Below are positions 25,136 to 38,900 of a stretch of DNA of 64,000 bases, one piece after another (within the stretch, counting starts at the first letter, position 1; the number at the start of each line of letters is the position of its first letter). Both the position numbers and the translations under genes were made by a program. The notes below the pieces were generated by a model, which ran no database searches, was not told where the DNA came from, and was given only the letters and a program-made list of their open reading frames with translations. The stretch covers positions 5,146,001 through 5,210,000 of the forward strand of contig BTPP01000002.1 in assembly GCA_037102815.1 (NCBI GenBank), given 5' to 3'. This stretch comes from Neurospora intermedia (lineage: Eukaryota > Ascomycota > Sordariomycetes > Sordariales > Sordariaceae).

Positions 25136-28100
25136 AATTACTATTCTCCTACCTCTATTTAACTAATTCTTATCGATTTAATAGTTAACCTACCGTTAGT
25201 ACGCCGCCGCTATATCTCCTTAACTTTATATTCTTTAAGGAGGTCTAGGTAATTTATATCTTCCTACAAAACTTACGAATTTTCGTTATCCGGATATTCC
25301 TTCTATTTAACCTAAAACTAATATTAATAGTTAGATTTATAATATTTTATAATTGCTTTAACTTCGTATTAAATATTATCCTCCTTAATATTTACAACTT
25401 CCCTTCGTAATATTATTATAATAGGATTTCTATAGTACGGTTTTAGTAGAGTAATAGGGAATATTAAATAAATATAGTAATATACGGGGAGTACGAATCG
25501 GTAGGCTATTTTCTTTTCCCTAACGACCTTAATAATTTAAAAGGGTCCTAAAAATTGATTTATTAATTTAGCGTTTAAATAATATTATTTAATATATTTT
25601 ATATTAAATAAAACCTAATTTCCAATATTAAATTCCTTTAATTTCCAAACTTTATTATACTATTTTACGTACTTCTAATTAACGATTTCTAAAACTATTA
25701 TAATTTTTAACTATTTACGAAGTAATTCGTCGACCTATTTAATAATTACTATAGGAAAGACTATCTTCTACTTTCATTCTAAGTCCGCCAGTCCCTAAAG
25801 ATAATATCCGAAGAGTAATTCCGATAAGGACTTTCTAATAATAGTATAAAAATAATTATTATATATTTACTATACTAATATAATTTTTTCGGCTTAATTA
25901 GTCTATTCTATACCGTAGAAGATTCGAAAGTATAATTCTAAATTTTAATTCTACTTCTCTATTTGTCCGTCCGTTTAAGGGTACTAGGCCGTACTAAAAC
26001 GTTTATAAATATTTAAGAATTTACAATAAATTTTCTAAAATTAATTTGTAAAAAGGCTGCTTCTATTTAATATAATAGAATTTAGGAGGCTAAACTATTA
26101 GAAAACGTTTTATTAAAAGAGGAATACAAATTATTAAATATTAATCGTTTTCTATATAGGGATATATAAAGCGTACTTAGTAAAACGGTTAATAATAATA
26201 AGGATTATATTGTAGGTCTAATTAAATATAGGGTTGAATAATTTTAGTACTTCTATAATAAAATTGTACAAAATATTTTATTAAGGGATAGTAGGGATAG
26301 GTAGTAATTTTAATAGCCTATATAGTTGGTAGTTACGAAGCTTAGCCTTTTAGTACGTTGGATATTTATAGACGTATAATTCGATATTAATTATAATAGT
26401 AGGTTAGTAATAGAATTAGTTAATATATTTTAATATTTTCCTTTAATTTAGGTACCCGGCTATTATTATATTATAGTAAGTATAGAATAATTTAGTCCGT
26501 ATACGTTCTAGAATATAAATTTAATATTAATATTATAGAATTCTATTTTCCCCTATCTTCTAATTCTTCGTTCGTTTCCTTCCTTCGCTATTCTTCTATA
26601 TTTTTTTAATAATAAATAAATTTTCCTTCTATACTTCTAATAATTATTATTTTAATAGTAATAATTATTCTTTATTCTTCCGTACTTTTACTATTACTAT
26701 ATACTTACTTATATTCCTTACTATAATACTTTCGTTTTCCCTCCCTAATTTAGCAACAGTTTTATTTATAAATTTTACCCTCTTCCTCGCTATTCTATCC
26801 TTACTATTATTATTTTCGACCTCCTTTTATTTTTTCCCTTCTCTATTTATTTTACCCTCTTCCTTCGAACCCTACCTTTTTTCTTATAATTCGACTTCTT
26901 TACCCTTTAATACTTAACTTTCTTCTATTTTACTTATATCTTATCGTTATTCCTTCTCCTCCGTTATTATCCTTTAAGCCTCCTTCCCAATTAAAACTAT
27001 TTATTTTATTAATATTTTTAATACCCGACTTTCCTTTATTACCCGGCCTTTTTCTTTACTCCCTTTAATAATTTTTATTAATAGGTAATTACCCCCTATC
27101 TCTAATTCTTCTCTTTATAATTGTAGTTTCCTTAATAACCTATCCGCTAGATTTAATTTTCCTAATTAATATTTAATTTTAAAGTTATATACTACTAATT
27201 TTAATACTTACTAATTTTATTTCGTACTAGCCCACTCCTTATTTTAAAAATACTATAGGTTTAAATAATTTATAATTATTAAGAATAGTTTATTTATATA
27301 TAATAAGTATTACTTTTATACTTTTAACGCTCTTATAATTACTAATAATTTTCTATTCCTAATCTTATACCTTATTGTTTCCGGCGACTTTTTCCTCAAA
27401 AAGAAAATTATTGGGTATTACTTATTATTATATAATTATATAAGAACTACTCTAATTACAAAGTCCAACGCGTCCGTTTTTATTCGGATTTATAATGTTA
27501 GGTTGAAGTAATACAATATAGGAGTTTCTTAGAATAGTTTTTTAAATTCCGCGAACGTTTCTCCTATTTCTTTTATAAATTCGAATAGCTTCTATTTATT
27601 GCCTTTTAGTAATTATATTAAGAATATAATTACTTTGGAATATAATATTATAAAATATTAATAGAATCCTATAAACCTTAAGAAAATTTAAATATTATAA
27701 ACGTTCGCCGGGGTCTCCTATTCTACGATTATTACGACCTTCTCTAAATTTATTAATATACCTTCTAGGGAAATAATATATTTTAAGAATAATACCTTCT
27801 TTATATAAAATTTGTATTTATTTAGATTTATATAGAGATCCCGATTTTATAGCTATTAAAGGACTTTTTTAATATAATTAATATAGTTTTCTTTATTCTT
27901 ACTATAAATTAGAATATTATTAAAGTAAGTAATATATATTATATTTATTAATTTTACTAATATATTATTAATATACGTTTAAAATATTACTAGTACGTTT
28001 ATTAACTTTATTAATATAATTAAAAATTTATAGTACTTATATTTCGTACGAAAGGCTATCTTCTCCTCGTTTCTCTTTTAAATTTGAATTCTATAGTATA

Positions 28101-30754
28101 CGTCCTTTAAATTTAATTTAGTAAAGACTTTAACCGACGATAACCGATTTAAAATCTTTTAAATAAAGGGTAACGCCATCCGATTTTTCTTTATAACTTT
28201 ATTTAACGCTTTAAAATTAATATAGAACTTTAACTTTCTACTTTTCTTTAGAATAAAAATAATAAAGGCGCTTATTAGGTTAATAGAAGGACGAATTTAT
28301 TTTTTTTAAAGTATTTCCGTTAATTATTCGTATAATATTTCTAATTTTTTAATATTTAATATATAAATTAATCCTTAAGGCGCTAATTCCCCTTCGATTA
28401 GATTAATATAATACTTTAGCCGGTTGTATTAAAGTAGGGGTATAATTAAAATTTTGAATACTAATTAGAATTTTTTATACTCTAATAGAATAATTAGTTT
28501 AGGAATAGTAGGTTCACCTTCGGTTTCTTCTAGTAATTTTAAGGGTTACAGTAGTACTAGCTCTACGGGGGGTATTAGGGTAGGGTAAATACTATTAAAT
28601 ATTACCCGAAAGACTTTTATTAAGGAAGTAAGGATTAGAAGTATTTCGGCCGATTTTAATATAATAAGTAAAGTTACAAATTCGGACGTTAAAGAAAAGG
28701 GGATTTTGAATAGGATATTCGTATACGTAGGAGGGTAAAAACCTTCTTTTACCTTTATTATTTCCCGGGGGTCTAATAGTAGAATTAAATTTTACTATAA
28801 CCCTACTAGGACGGCTATAACGTTATATACTTCTTTCGTTAGTATTATATTTAATATAAAATTATTAGCCTCGATACGAAACTAAAATAATTATTGCCAC
28901 TAATTAATATTAGAGTTCTACTTATAAAATTAGGGGTAATTGAAAATAATTTCTATAGTTAGGGATTTAACTATAGTAAAAGTAATTTACTTCGTCTATT
29001 TAATACTATAGGAGTTATATATTTTAATAAGATAGGTAGTTATATTATATATAGGAATAGGCCGAAGAGAGAAATTAATAAAACAATAGGGTATTAAATT
29101 AATTTTTACGTTCGACGGGAGTAAATACCTATTAATTAGATTTAATTCTACGCCCGAATCTATTAACCTTCGTATACTTTACTAACTTCTATAAATCCTT
29201 ACTAATAACTTCGTTTCTAAATATAATTATAATTTATTTATATTATTCTAAATAATTATAGCTACCGTTCTAACTACGATCGGTTTAACGTTCGTTCTAT
29301 ATAAAAGGGTATTTATAGGGATAGTATAATTTTATACTAAATAACCGACTTAGCTATAATTATAATAAATTTAATTTTAGTATACTATTACAAAATAATT
29401 TATTATATTATATTTATAGTAGGTATTTAGTAGTTTCGGCTAAGTATAATGGTTATACGTATAATTTTTCTAGTAATAAAGGGAATAGATAAGATTAGAA
29501 TTTATTTAAAAAGTAATAGGGGGGCAATAGGGAAAATCGGAGGGGTTAGTACTATAGGACAATAGAGGAAGAATATTTATAAAAGAAGTAGGAGGGTATA
29601 AAAACGAAGAAGATAGTAGAATATATCTTAAAAATATTTAATTTTAGTAATATAATATAAATAGTTTAATATTTTTTAAACCTTCTAACCATTCTATATA
29701 CGCTATTACTTTATTTATTATATTAATACCAGCCATTAAGAGGACGCTTTATTTGAAAAGGGGGTATAACTAGTTAGCCTACGTAACGACCCAAGTATAT
29801 TCCGGTTAATTGTACAATAAATTAAATTCTTCGGTATAATAGCGGTTATAGAAATTATAAACGGTTTTTAAAGCGCCTTACTATATACGTTCGAACTTAT
29901 TGAGAGCGGATTATTTAATAGCCTAAATATTACTATTATATTCGGTTTTTAAAAAGGTACGGAAATTATTCTACGTAAGCGTATTATAAATAGTATTATA
30001 CCTAAATTTACTATAGAGAGTTAATATATATTTAATTTATATATTTTTAAAATTACCTTTAATATAATTGATAGCGAACGAGAGGGAAGTACGGGGGTAT
30101 TTTTAAAAGTATATATTAATATTATAGAAGTAATTCCGTAATTATAAGAAACTTTCGCTAGTAAATTTAATAATATTATATTTAGGGTAATATTTAATAC
30201 GAACCGGTATAATTACGGCTAGTAAAAGAGTAATTGTAATAATAATCGCTAATAAGGGGATAGTAAAGGGAAATATAATAAAAATATAAATTTAATTATA
30301 GAAAAGGTAATCCTAATAATAGAACCTAGCGGGGATAGAGGGGTAGTTTCCTACTAAATTTTATTTAATAAAGCCTACGAAAATAAATTAATCCTATTAG
30401 AATATATACGAAGAGAGATAATTAAGGAGAAGTTTAATTATAGTAAATTAGGATTCGAATAATTATTACTTATATACGAATTCGTCGGCTTCCGCGATTT
30501 AGGGATACAAACGGGGAACCCGGGGCGGCGTAGGGGGATAGTCTTTATTATTATTTTTTTCGACGGACTCTACAATAGGCTAACGTTATTATAAGGAAGA
30601 CGGAAGAGGTTAAATTATTTTAATTATAGTAATTATAGGAGTAATAGTATAAAAGGGACGAGGAATAGCTTTAGTAATATAAGAGATAAACTAGCTACTA
30701 CGTATATATATTTTAATAGTATCGGCTCAATTCCCGGAAGAAGAACTATTAATT

Positions 30755-31094
30755 TATTAAGAATATAGGCGAAAAGTAGGCTAAAATAACTATAATCGTA
30801 GCTATACGTAAAAGACGGTAAATTAGGGGTTAATTTAAAAATATATTGATAATTACCGATTATAATAAATTACGCTTCGTTAAACCTCTTTTATACCTAT
30901 ATAAATTCTATTTATCCGCTAATAAGCATTGTAGAATCCTATACTAATTTAACGCCCCAACGCGGTACCGGATTATTCTTCCCGCGAGCCCGACCTAATA
31001 TAAGCGCTACCATTATTAGTCCACCGCTTCGGCCGATGGAGTAGAGCAACGACCGTTGGAGTACTTCGGTGCGCAGGCTCTTAGCCTCCTAATA
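30755..31094 (-). repeat. Gypsy-B LTR (5' copy, right)
   Basis: 340 bp, same length as the left copy. Its left half carries more C-to-T and G-to-A changes, while its right half is the less altered one of the pair. Confidence 0.88.
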
Positions 31095-34000
31095 CATAGG
31101 ATATACTAATAATCTACTAAGAATAGTAATATAAAACTATTTATAATACTAAAGCAAATTGTCCTAATAGTGTAATTAATGTAACCTTTCCTAATATCTA
31201 TAAAATTATTAGTTAATAGCAATTTTACGGATAAACTATTAATAACTTAGGCCGACTTTACTAGTTTTATAAGGGTAGGCTTCCTATTTTTCGTACCTAC
31301 AAGGTAAAGGTAGAATATTATCTATTCTTCGATTATTTAAAATCTACCGATACTTTTAATTCTCCGGGGGTTCTTCCGTTCGATTATATAGTTAAATATT
31401 TAGAAAAAGGTACAATCGATTATTAACTTCCTTACTCTAGGATCGATATATACTTCGGAGTTAGTAAATTCGGGTTCCGCCTTAATTTTCACCTGGAGGT
31501 AAATATAGTTCAATAGTAAACTATTTTCAATATTTTACTTATTAAATAGTTAGGCTTCTTTAACGTTGTATAATTTTAATTTTAGTTCTAATTCCTTATT
31601 ATTTTAGGTAAAGTAGGATAGGTCTATAGGTATACCTTCAATAGAGCCTTCTTTAACCTTTATATAACGCTTTATATACCGGAATAGGGCGTTCCTTAAC
31701 GAAGTTTAGTACTTATAATAAATATATTTATCCCTTATAGGCTTAAAGAGTACCGCTTCCTATTATACCCGCTTATTTAATTTATACCGCCTCTAATATC
31801 GCTAAATTTCGAAGTCTAATATAAATATACAATAGTATTTATAGTATATAAGGGTAGTATTACAAATAACGTTTGCGATTTCGTCGTCCGAATTAGAAAT
31901 AATTAACGTATTATTATTAATATTAATATAATAAGTTTAATCGTTATTTTTCGGTGTATTACTATTATTAGCGATATAGTACGCTCGATTTTTATTTTTA
32001 TTTTAATTATATCGATTATAGTCCGACCCGTCCTTATTGCTTCGATTATAACCGTTAATATAATTGTCCCTACTACTTCGATAATCTTTTTTATTAAAAG
32101 AAAAATTCTTTTAATATAATTTAGTTATTAATTTAGTATTAATATCCTTCTCTTTTTAAAATAAATAAGTAACGTACTTAATAAATAGGTACCGCCTAGC
32201 GGCAGCAATTATTAAAATAGCTTTAATTTCGTCGACCTCTTTAATATAATCGCCGAGGGAGCCGTATTTAAGTGGTCTTAAATATATTTGGATATATAAA
32301 TCTATTTTTAACTATATTTATACTATAACGCCGGCCTAATTAGCTAAATCCTTACCTAAAATACCTATTACGCGAGTATAACGTAATTACTTTTAAATAA
32401 AATCTAATAACGTATTCTCGTCGGCGGTAATATCTTTGAAGGTAATAGAACTCTTAGTAAATTTCCTTATTGCGATTGCGGGGTTGGGAGTTTAGCGTTT
32501 AATTAGCGCATTAAGTAGGTCTTCGAGAGAACTATATTAAAGGGTATATCGGAATTCTAGCGATATTTCTATATTCTACTAATATATTATTAGACCGCCT
32601 AAGAGGATTTAGAATATAAATATTAGTTACTATTTAATTAATTCGATTATAAATTTATTTTTAGTAAAAGATTATAATTTATTAATAAAGTAAAAGATGT
32701 TTATATAAATAAGGTTACGGCCGTCCGTAATTATTCTGAAATCGTTAGGATCCTTTTAGTATGGGTAAAATTACTTAATCTCCTCTCACTTTAATTTAAA
32801 TTCCGAACTATAGGAGTTGGACTATAGTTTATAAAGGGGATAATCTCTATTAAACGGGCGCTATAAGGGGCCTTATCTATTATTATTACCGTTTAAATCG
32901 TTATTATCGCTTCTATTATCGTCCGGATCTCTATAGGGCAAATTATTTAAAGGCGGGCCAATTAAGGGCTCTGTAGGGACTTCTCTTAGTATAATTAATT
33001 CCTTTGAAACGAAATACTTATATTCGTCTAAAATACGAAGATTCGGATATTCTTTGGCCTATTACTAAATTACTTAGGGGATAAGCGAAGTAAAAACGGG
33101 GTTACGCTTTATACCCTAAATAGTCTTATATAATTCGTTATATAGTACCCTATTATTTATAATTTAGAATAAAGTTGGGGCAATAAGTTTAATTATTAGC
33201 GAGGTTAAGTTAATTAGGGATGTTTACGGTTATATAATTATTATTTAGGTAATTAATTACTATTAATTTACTAGCTTTTAATAAAATAATATAAGTATTG
33301 TAATTGGGGCTTAAGTTTTATACGAAGGCTAAATTAGGATTATCGGCGGCGGTTTATATTGGGGTACTATTAAAGTAGTAAAGGATTTAAGCTAGAGCGC
33401 TATTAGTTATTTACTTCGGTAAGGGGGAATTATAATATTTTGAGAGTTATATATAGAGGCCTTACTCTAATTTTAAAAGGGGGGGATCGCTAATTAGCCT
33501 ACTATTAAATATAAAAGACTCCTACGTAAAGGGGTAGGGGTCCTACTTTTATCTTCTACCTATAGCGATTTATATTTAAATAATTTGGTTGTAGCTAGAG
33601 GGAAACTTATAACTATTAGGTATAAATTATTATACTTAGGAGAATTAGAGAATCCTAAAAATAGTTTAAAGGAAATTTAACCGCTTTAAGTTAATAAATC
33701 CTAATAATAAATAATAGTACTAATACCCTTTAAATTATTAAATAGAGGAAAACTATTATTATATTATTTATCGATAGTTTCGGAGCGATAGGGGGAGAAT
33801 TAGTAAGAATTACGTTTTTACGGCGGTAGAATAATATTCTTTAGTAGCCTAAGAGTAAAATTCTTTATTATATTAACTATAGTTTTAACTAAATAGCCTT
33901 GAACTATAGGTATAAAACCATTAGGTTATATATTTTACAACCGAGTATTAAATACTCTTAATAAAGAAGATAATAAGTATTAAATAGAATAGTTATTTAA

Positions 34001-34979
34001 TAGTTAAATATAAAGTAGTACGGGGGTACGGTATATTAGGAGATTATTTATTTTTACTATTACTATATTAAACGTACTATTAATACTCTATTCTATAGTA
34101 TTTATTCTTAATCTTATATTTTAATATTTCTAATTATTAAATTTACTAAAATTACTTAGGGCGGTTTTAATATCCTTAATACAACTAATAGTTTTATCTA
34201 TTTTAATTCGTAGACGGTCGGTATTGTAATCGATTCTTCGATATTAGGTATTTTAATTGAAAGCGTTCCTATTAATCTTATTTAACGTATATATTATTAT
34301 CTCTATATTATTACTAATTCTTTTAAATACGATGGGTATAGGCGGTTGGATAGGATCGAGCTTTCTTTCGCCCTAGGGTAGTAAATTAATAGTCTTAAAT
34401 TCGCGGCCGTTTTCTTTACTAATCGTCTTTAAATTAAACTCGTAAGAAACTTACTCGTTAATCGATTTGGAATATATATTTCTTACTAAAGCTTAAAAAT
34501 CGTAAGGCATTATAAATCGCTTGGACGGTAATATTATACTAATATTAGATTTAATTTTACTAGGCGGGGAGCTACAGTTGGGTAGCTTATTCGGTTATTG
34601 AAACGCTATATCGGTCAATATTAACTTATCAACTTTCGGTTATCGGTCGATATTAACTTATCGATTTTCGGTTATTAGCGTTTAGGTACGAAATAAAGCT
34701 AAGTAAATATAAAGGATTAGAAATACTTACTTTCTATCTAAGTTTGAAAGTAGGGGGAAACCTTTCGCGTTAAGGGTATTTCGTACGCCTACTACAATTT
34801 AGCGGTTGAGAGCCTTAGATCTAGGTGGTAATCCGTATAAGAATTAAATTAGTTACAACGCAATACTTTCCAGTCTACTACGACTCGACTGGATTGTAGG
34901 TTTCTATACGATTTACTACGACTCGATCGATAGAGGGTATTAAAAAGGTAACTGGATTAAAGTCGTTACAGCTACTATA

Positions 34980-35246
34980 TAATAAGGACTACTTCTGCCT
35001 CAAAGAATAACCCTACACTTAATGTAAAAGCAAGTGTAATTATTCCTATATAAAGCGTAATATAGAAGGAAGAATTAGAAAGAGTAGAAGCCGCGCGTAG
35101 ATAGATTGATGTAATCTATTTGGACGGACCCACTTCCTTATTTTATCGCTTAGACCCACCCAACAGCCCGGTAGGCGGGCTGGGTAGGGCGGTTAAGCGA
35201 CCTGCATGCACTGAGCTAATCTATATACATAATATGGTCCGTATTA
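34980..35246 (-). repeat. Gypsy-A LTR (5' copy, right)
   Basis: 267 bp, same length as the left copy, with the same GC-rich hairpin retained. Followed by target duplication ATCCT. Confidence 0.88.
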
Positions 35247-35251
35247 ATCCT

Positions 35252-35643
35252 TCTATTACTAAATTTAAAAAGACGAAGAGTTGTAAATATAGTTATAAAT
35301 AGATGGGAGTAACTATTACTCTTTAGGAAAACGATTAGTAATAGATTTATTAATTTAATCCGAATTTGAAGTATTAAGTTTATAACTATACGGCTTCTCT
35401 ATATAACTCTATTTATCCCTAGTATTATAAGGCTAAAAGAAATAATAAGGTTTATAAAAGGGTAGCCGCTCTTTTTTACTAGCCTAGTATTAAATTACGA
35501 AATATTTTAATTATTATCGAGCGGGAGTTTAAGACTACTGTATATACTTAGAAGGATATTAATAATTAGCGTTATTATATTAAAAAGGAGTAGCGCTTAA
35601 ACTACGAAGCTATAACTACTCTAATTAAGTACTTTAATAATCT
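35252..35643 (+). pseudogene. MULE-B transposase remnant, middle block
   Basis: A 392-bp island of the same DNA transposon left between Gypsy-A and Gypsy-C. It is identified by continuity: both neighbours end exactly at their target duplications (ATCCT on the left, AATCT on the right). Confidence 0.7.
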
Positions 35644-35962
35644 TAATAGAGTAACTTGGGTGCTTCTAAATACTACGATGCAATAGGTGTAATACGTAGT
35701 ATTAGAAGTAAAAGAAGAAGGTAATGGAGGAAGAAAGGCGTGGCCGAAGGCCGCCCTACGCGGGAATCCCTTTATAGGAATTCCCTTATCTTATTGGTAG
35801 TCTGTAGCTGAGTTGTAGGCATAGCGACCGGGCGAGCCGGGCACGTGCCTTAGTACGTGCCTAGGTATATAAATACTTCCATCGGGGTGGGTATGGTTGT
35901 AAGCTATACCTAATCTACTCTAGTTAATTAATTTAATTATATATACGATACTTCCCGTATTA
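35644..35962 (-). repeat. Gypsy-C LTR (3' copy, left)
   Basis: 319 bp with a GC-rich core including the palindrome GGCACGTGCC. Confidence 0.9.
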
Positions 35963-38900
35963 AGTCCCGGCGCTATAAAGAGAACCCTATTATCTTTAAT
36001 AGGAATTGCCTTATTTCCTTCTTAATTGTGGGGATTGCCTTCGTTCCTCCGTAGAAGTATTTATATAATCCTTCTCGTTAATAAAACGAACGTATTATTA
36101 TTTATCTACGTACGAGCGGGCTGTTCCTTACTTTTATTTATTGGGCCGGTACTTCCAATAGTCCTCTACTAACTCTTTAGCTTTACTTAAATCCTTAATA
36201 TCCTTCTAATAATTATTATAATAGCTATATCCCTTCTATTTGATATAATACTAGAGTTTACTATTTACCTACTTATAAGTAGTAATCTTCTCTAATTTAT
36301 ATTTGGGATCTTCCTCCGAGTTAGAGCTACTCTAGGAGTCTTCTATTAGTCCGGGCGGGGGAGTTAATCGATTAAACGGGTCTTTGTTATTAAGAGCGGG
36401 CTTTAAATAAATTATTGAGATAACCGGATGGATTTTTATATTTGGGGGTAGGTCGAATTTATATACTAAACGCCCAATCTTTTAAATAATTATAAACGGG
36501 CCCGATTATTATTAGGAAGTTTTATACGATAGATGGCTAGGTAGGTAATACCCGTGGTTGAGCTTAAGGAATACTTTATTACTTATTTTTAAATTAATTT
36601 ATTAATAGCTAAAATTATAATAAATCTTAGTATTGGCGGCGGTAAAATCTATAGTTAATTATATTTCTTAATAAATATAATTGCGAATAGCGGGGTTATC
36701 CTCGAGGGTATAGGAAGAATTATTAAAATACGTATTAATAATAATCTTTAGTAGTCCTATTAATTTATAATTAAATAAGTATTCATAGGGTAATATTTTA
36801 ATTCTTTTAATAAAGGCGCTATTGAAATTCTATTGGAGAGTAAGAATAATTAGAAGCTAATTATAACTAAGTTTGTAATAGAAGGCGTGAAATTTAATAG
36901 CGATTTTAATTGTTTAATTCTTTCGTTCGGCGGCGCTATTCCCAGTTGGGTAATATACGGTTGTTATAAGAAGTTTGGTTCCTATAGCCGTTTATATTCC
37001 TTATTAGTATACCGAAGTAAATTTGCAGTCTCGATTAGAAATAATACCGATTAGGAATCCCTAATTATATAATAAGAATATTCGAATAGTAATAATACTC
37101 TATTTAGTAGCTATATATTTTTTGTAATTAGGAATTAAAAGGGATTGTTTAGATATTTTATTAGTAACGGGCATTAGTATATTAAAAGTACTATAATTAG
37201 GTATTTACTATAGTATATTAATAGATAATACTTTTAGAAATTTAATAATAAAATTAATAGAAATTATATATATAAGGAGTGCTTCTTTTAATTTAATAGG
37301 TTGGTAATTTCCGATAGGGGTATTATAATTAATCTAATTAAATTAGTAAGCTGGGCAATACTCTAAATATTACCTTACTAATTGTATTTTATTTAGAAAG
37401 GAGACTCTTTATAGCTTGTATATTATTTAGTTCCTGCCGAAGTAATACTTGTTATCGTAGGTGGCTTCTAGTATACTCTTTACGAATTTGTAGGGAATAT
37501 ATAGGTTCTTAGTACTATTGGCTTATTAATTGTAAATTAGGCCGTTGCGTAAGAAGAAAGGATAGCCGGGCTTGGAAAAGATAATATTGCTATCTTCGGT
37601 GACCCTTTTATACTATTTTAAGTATTTTAATACTTTAGCGAATCTTTTATCGGATATATAGGCGGTTATATATTCTTTATAGAACTTAGGGTCTATTTAG
37701 GCTTCTGAGAAGGAATATTATACTTTATTAATATTAGCTGTATTAATTGTATTTTCCTAAATATTATTTAAGATTGGGACTCCGTCCGGGTTTTCTATAT
37801 TGCTTATAGCTTTTAGTTTATTTAAGGTATCCGGTATAAAGTTTAATTTACTAGGGATATAGAATATTTTTAGTTTGTAACTGGATAGATAAATAGAAGC
37901 GTTAATAAGCTTACAATTAGTGCGGTCGGTCGAGGTAGTACGTAAGGAGGTCTGTTTAATAATGTCCTTAATAATTGAATAGTCGGTAAGAACTATTATA
38001 GGATAGTTATAAGAATAGAATTGGGTACGAAGCTTCTTAATAGCCTAAATTAAGTAAGTTACTTCTAATTCCGACGATTTATAACGAATTTTAGTTTTAG
38101 TAAGGACTTTATTGAGGAATATAATAGAGAGGATTTAGGAAGAGGGGATATAGCTTCCTTTAAGTTAATTAATCCCCTTTTTTAAGTAAAAGAATATAAT
38201 ACCGAATCTTCGTTTAAACGATCTATTAATTTATAAGAAGGCTTAGGCTGCGGGGTCTAAATAATATAAAATAGTAGGCTTATTATAAATTACCTATTAT
38301 AATACTTCGAAGGCGGCGCTTTCAGTTAGGGTAGGGGTATAGTAGGTTTTTGCATAGTAAGCGGTTCTCTTTACTAGTTTACTAGTCTCTACTTTACTTA
38401 ATTTGCACCCTTCGGTTAAGAGGCTAACCTTTTAATTCTATAGAGGCTCGACGAATTAGGTATAGTAGGGGATTAAATAGTATAAAAAGCCGGTATTACT
38501 AATATATTATTCGAAGGCTTTTAGATTATTAGGAAATACTAATTTTTTAAAGGCTTTAATTCGCTCTTTAGTAGTAGAAAGGTTAAACCCGTTAATATAA
38601 AAGCCTAGGAGTTCGATATTAGGGTAGTTGAAGTAGGATTTCTTAGGGGAAAGTATAATATTCTTTAAGACGAATAGGGCGAAGATAGTATTTAAATATT
38701 TAAAATAGTTATTAATAAAATTAAAAGCGATAATAATATTATTGATATAAATCTTGTAATATATTTTATAATTATAAAATAGTATATTTATAAAGCGTTG
38801 TATATAAGTAGGGGTATTTTTAAAACCTATTTGGGCGATAGTAGGCTATTCGAATTTTTGATAGGTAATAAGGGTAAATTGGTCCCTATAGTATAGCTAG

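Larger units (their letters stand above)
21858..31094 (-). mobile_element. Gypsy-B, chromodomain Ty3/Gypsy retroelement nested in Gypsy-A (fossil)
   Basis: 9237 bp with two 340-bp LTRs (21858-22197 and 30755-31094) and a 5-bp target duplication TATAG/CATAG at 21853-21857 and 31095-31099. Minus orientation: gag-like capsid region ~29.5-30.7 kb, then protease, RT (~27.6-28.4 kb), RNase H and integrase down to ~25.4 kb, with a chromodomain-like C-terminus at ~25.2-25.4 kb, so it belongs to the chromovirus branch. About 2.9 kb of non-coding, repeat-rich sequence lies between the chromodomain and the 3' LTR. It is broken by dozens of RIP stops. It is the youngest of the nest because it interrupts Gypsy-A. 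Confidence 0.85.
17671..35246 (-). mobile_element. Gypsy-A, Ty3/Gypsy LTR retroelement (fossil)
   Basis: LTR retroelement fossil in minus orientation, with 267-bp LTRs at 17671-17937 and 34980-35246 and the 5-bp target duplication GTCCT/ATCCT at 17666-17670 and 35247-35251. Its own length is about 8.3 kb once the nested Gypsy-B is removed. Minus-strand order is a gag-like region with a nucleocapsid-like basic stretch (~32-33 kb), protease/RT interrupted by Gypsy-B, RT catalytic region (~20.5-21.3 kb), RNase H, and integrase with a recognisable C-terminal segment (~18.3-18.6 kb). It is broken, with dozens of stops from RIP. LTR copies differ almost only by transitions, so transition-based age is unreliable; the near absence of transversions suggests a fairly recent insertion. 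Confidence 0.85.

Noticed and set aside
24924-25166. Overlapping Phe/Tyr-rich frames
   Set aside because: Produced by the TATATTT low-complexity array.
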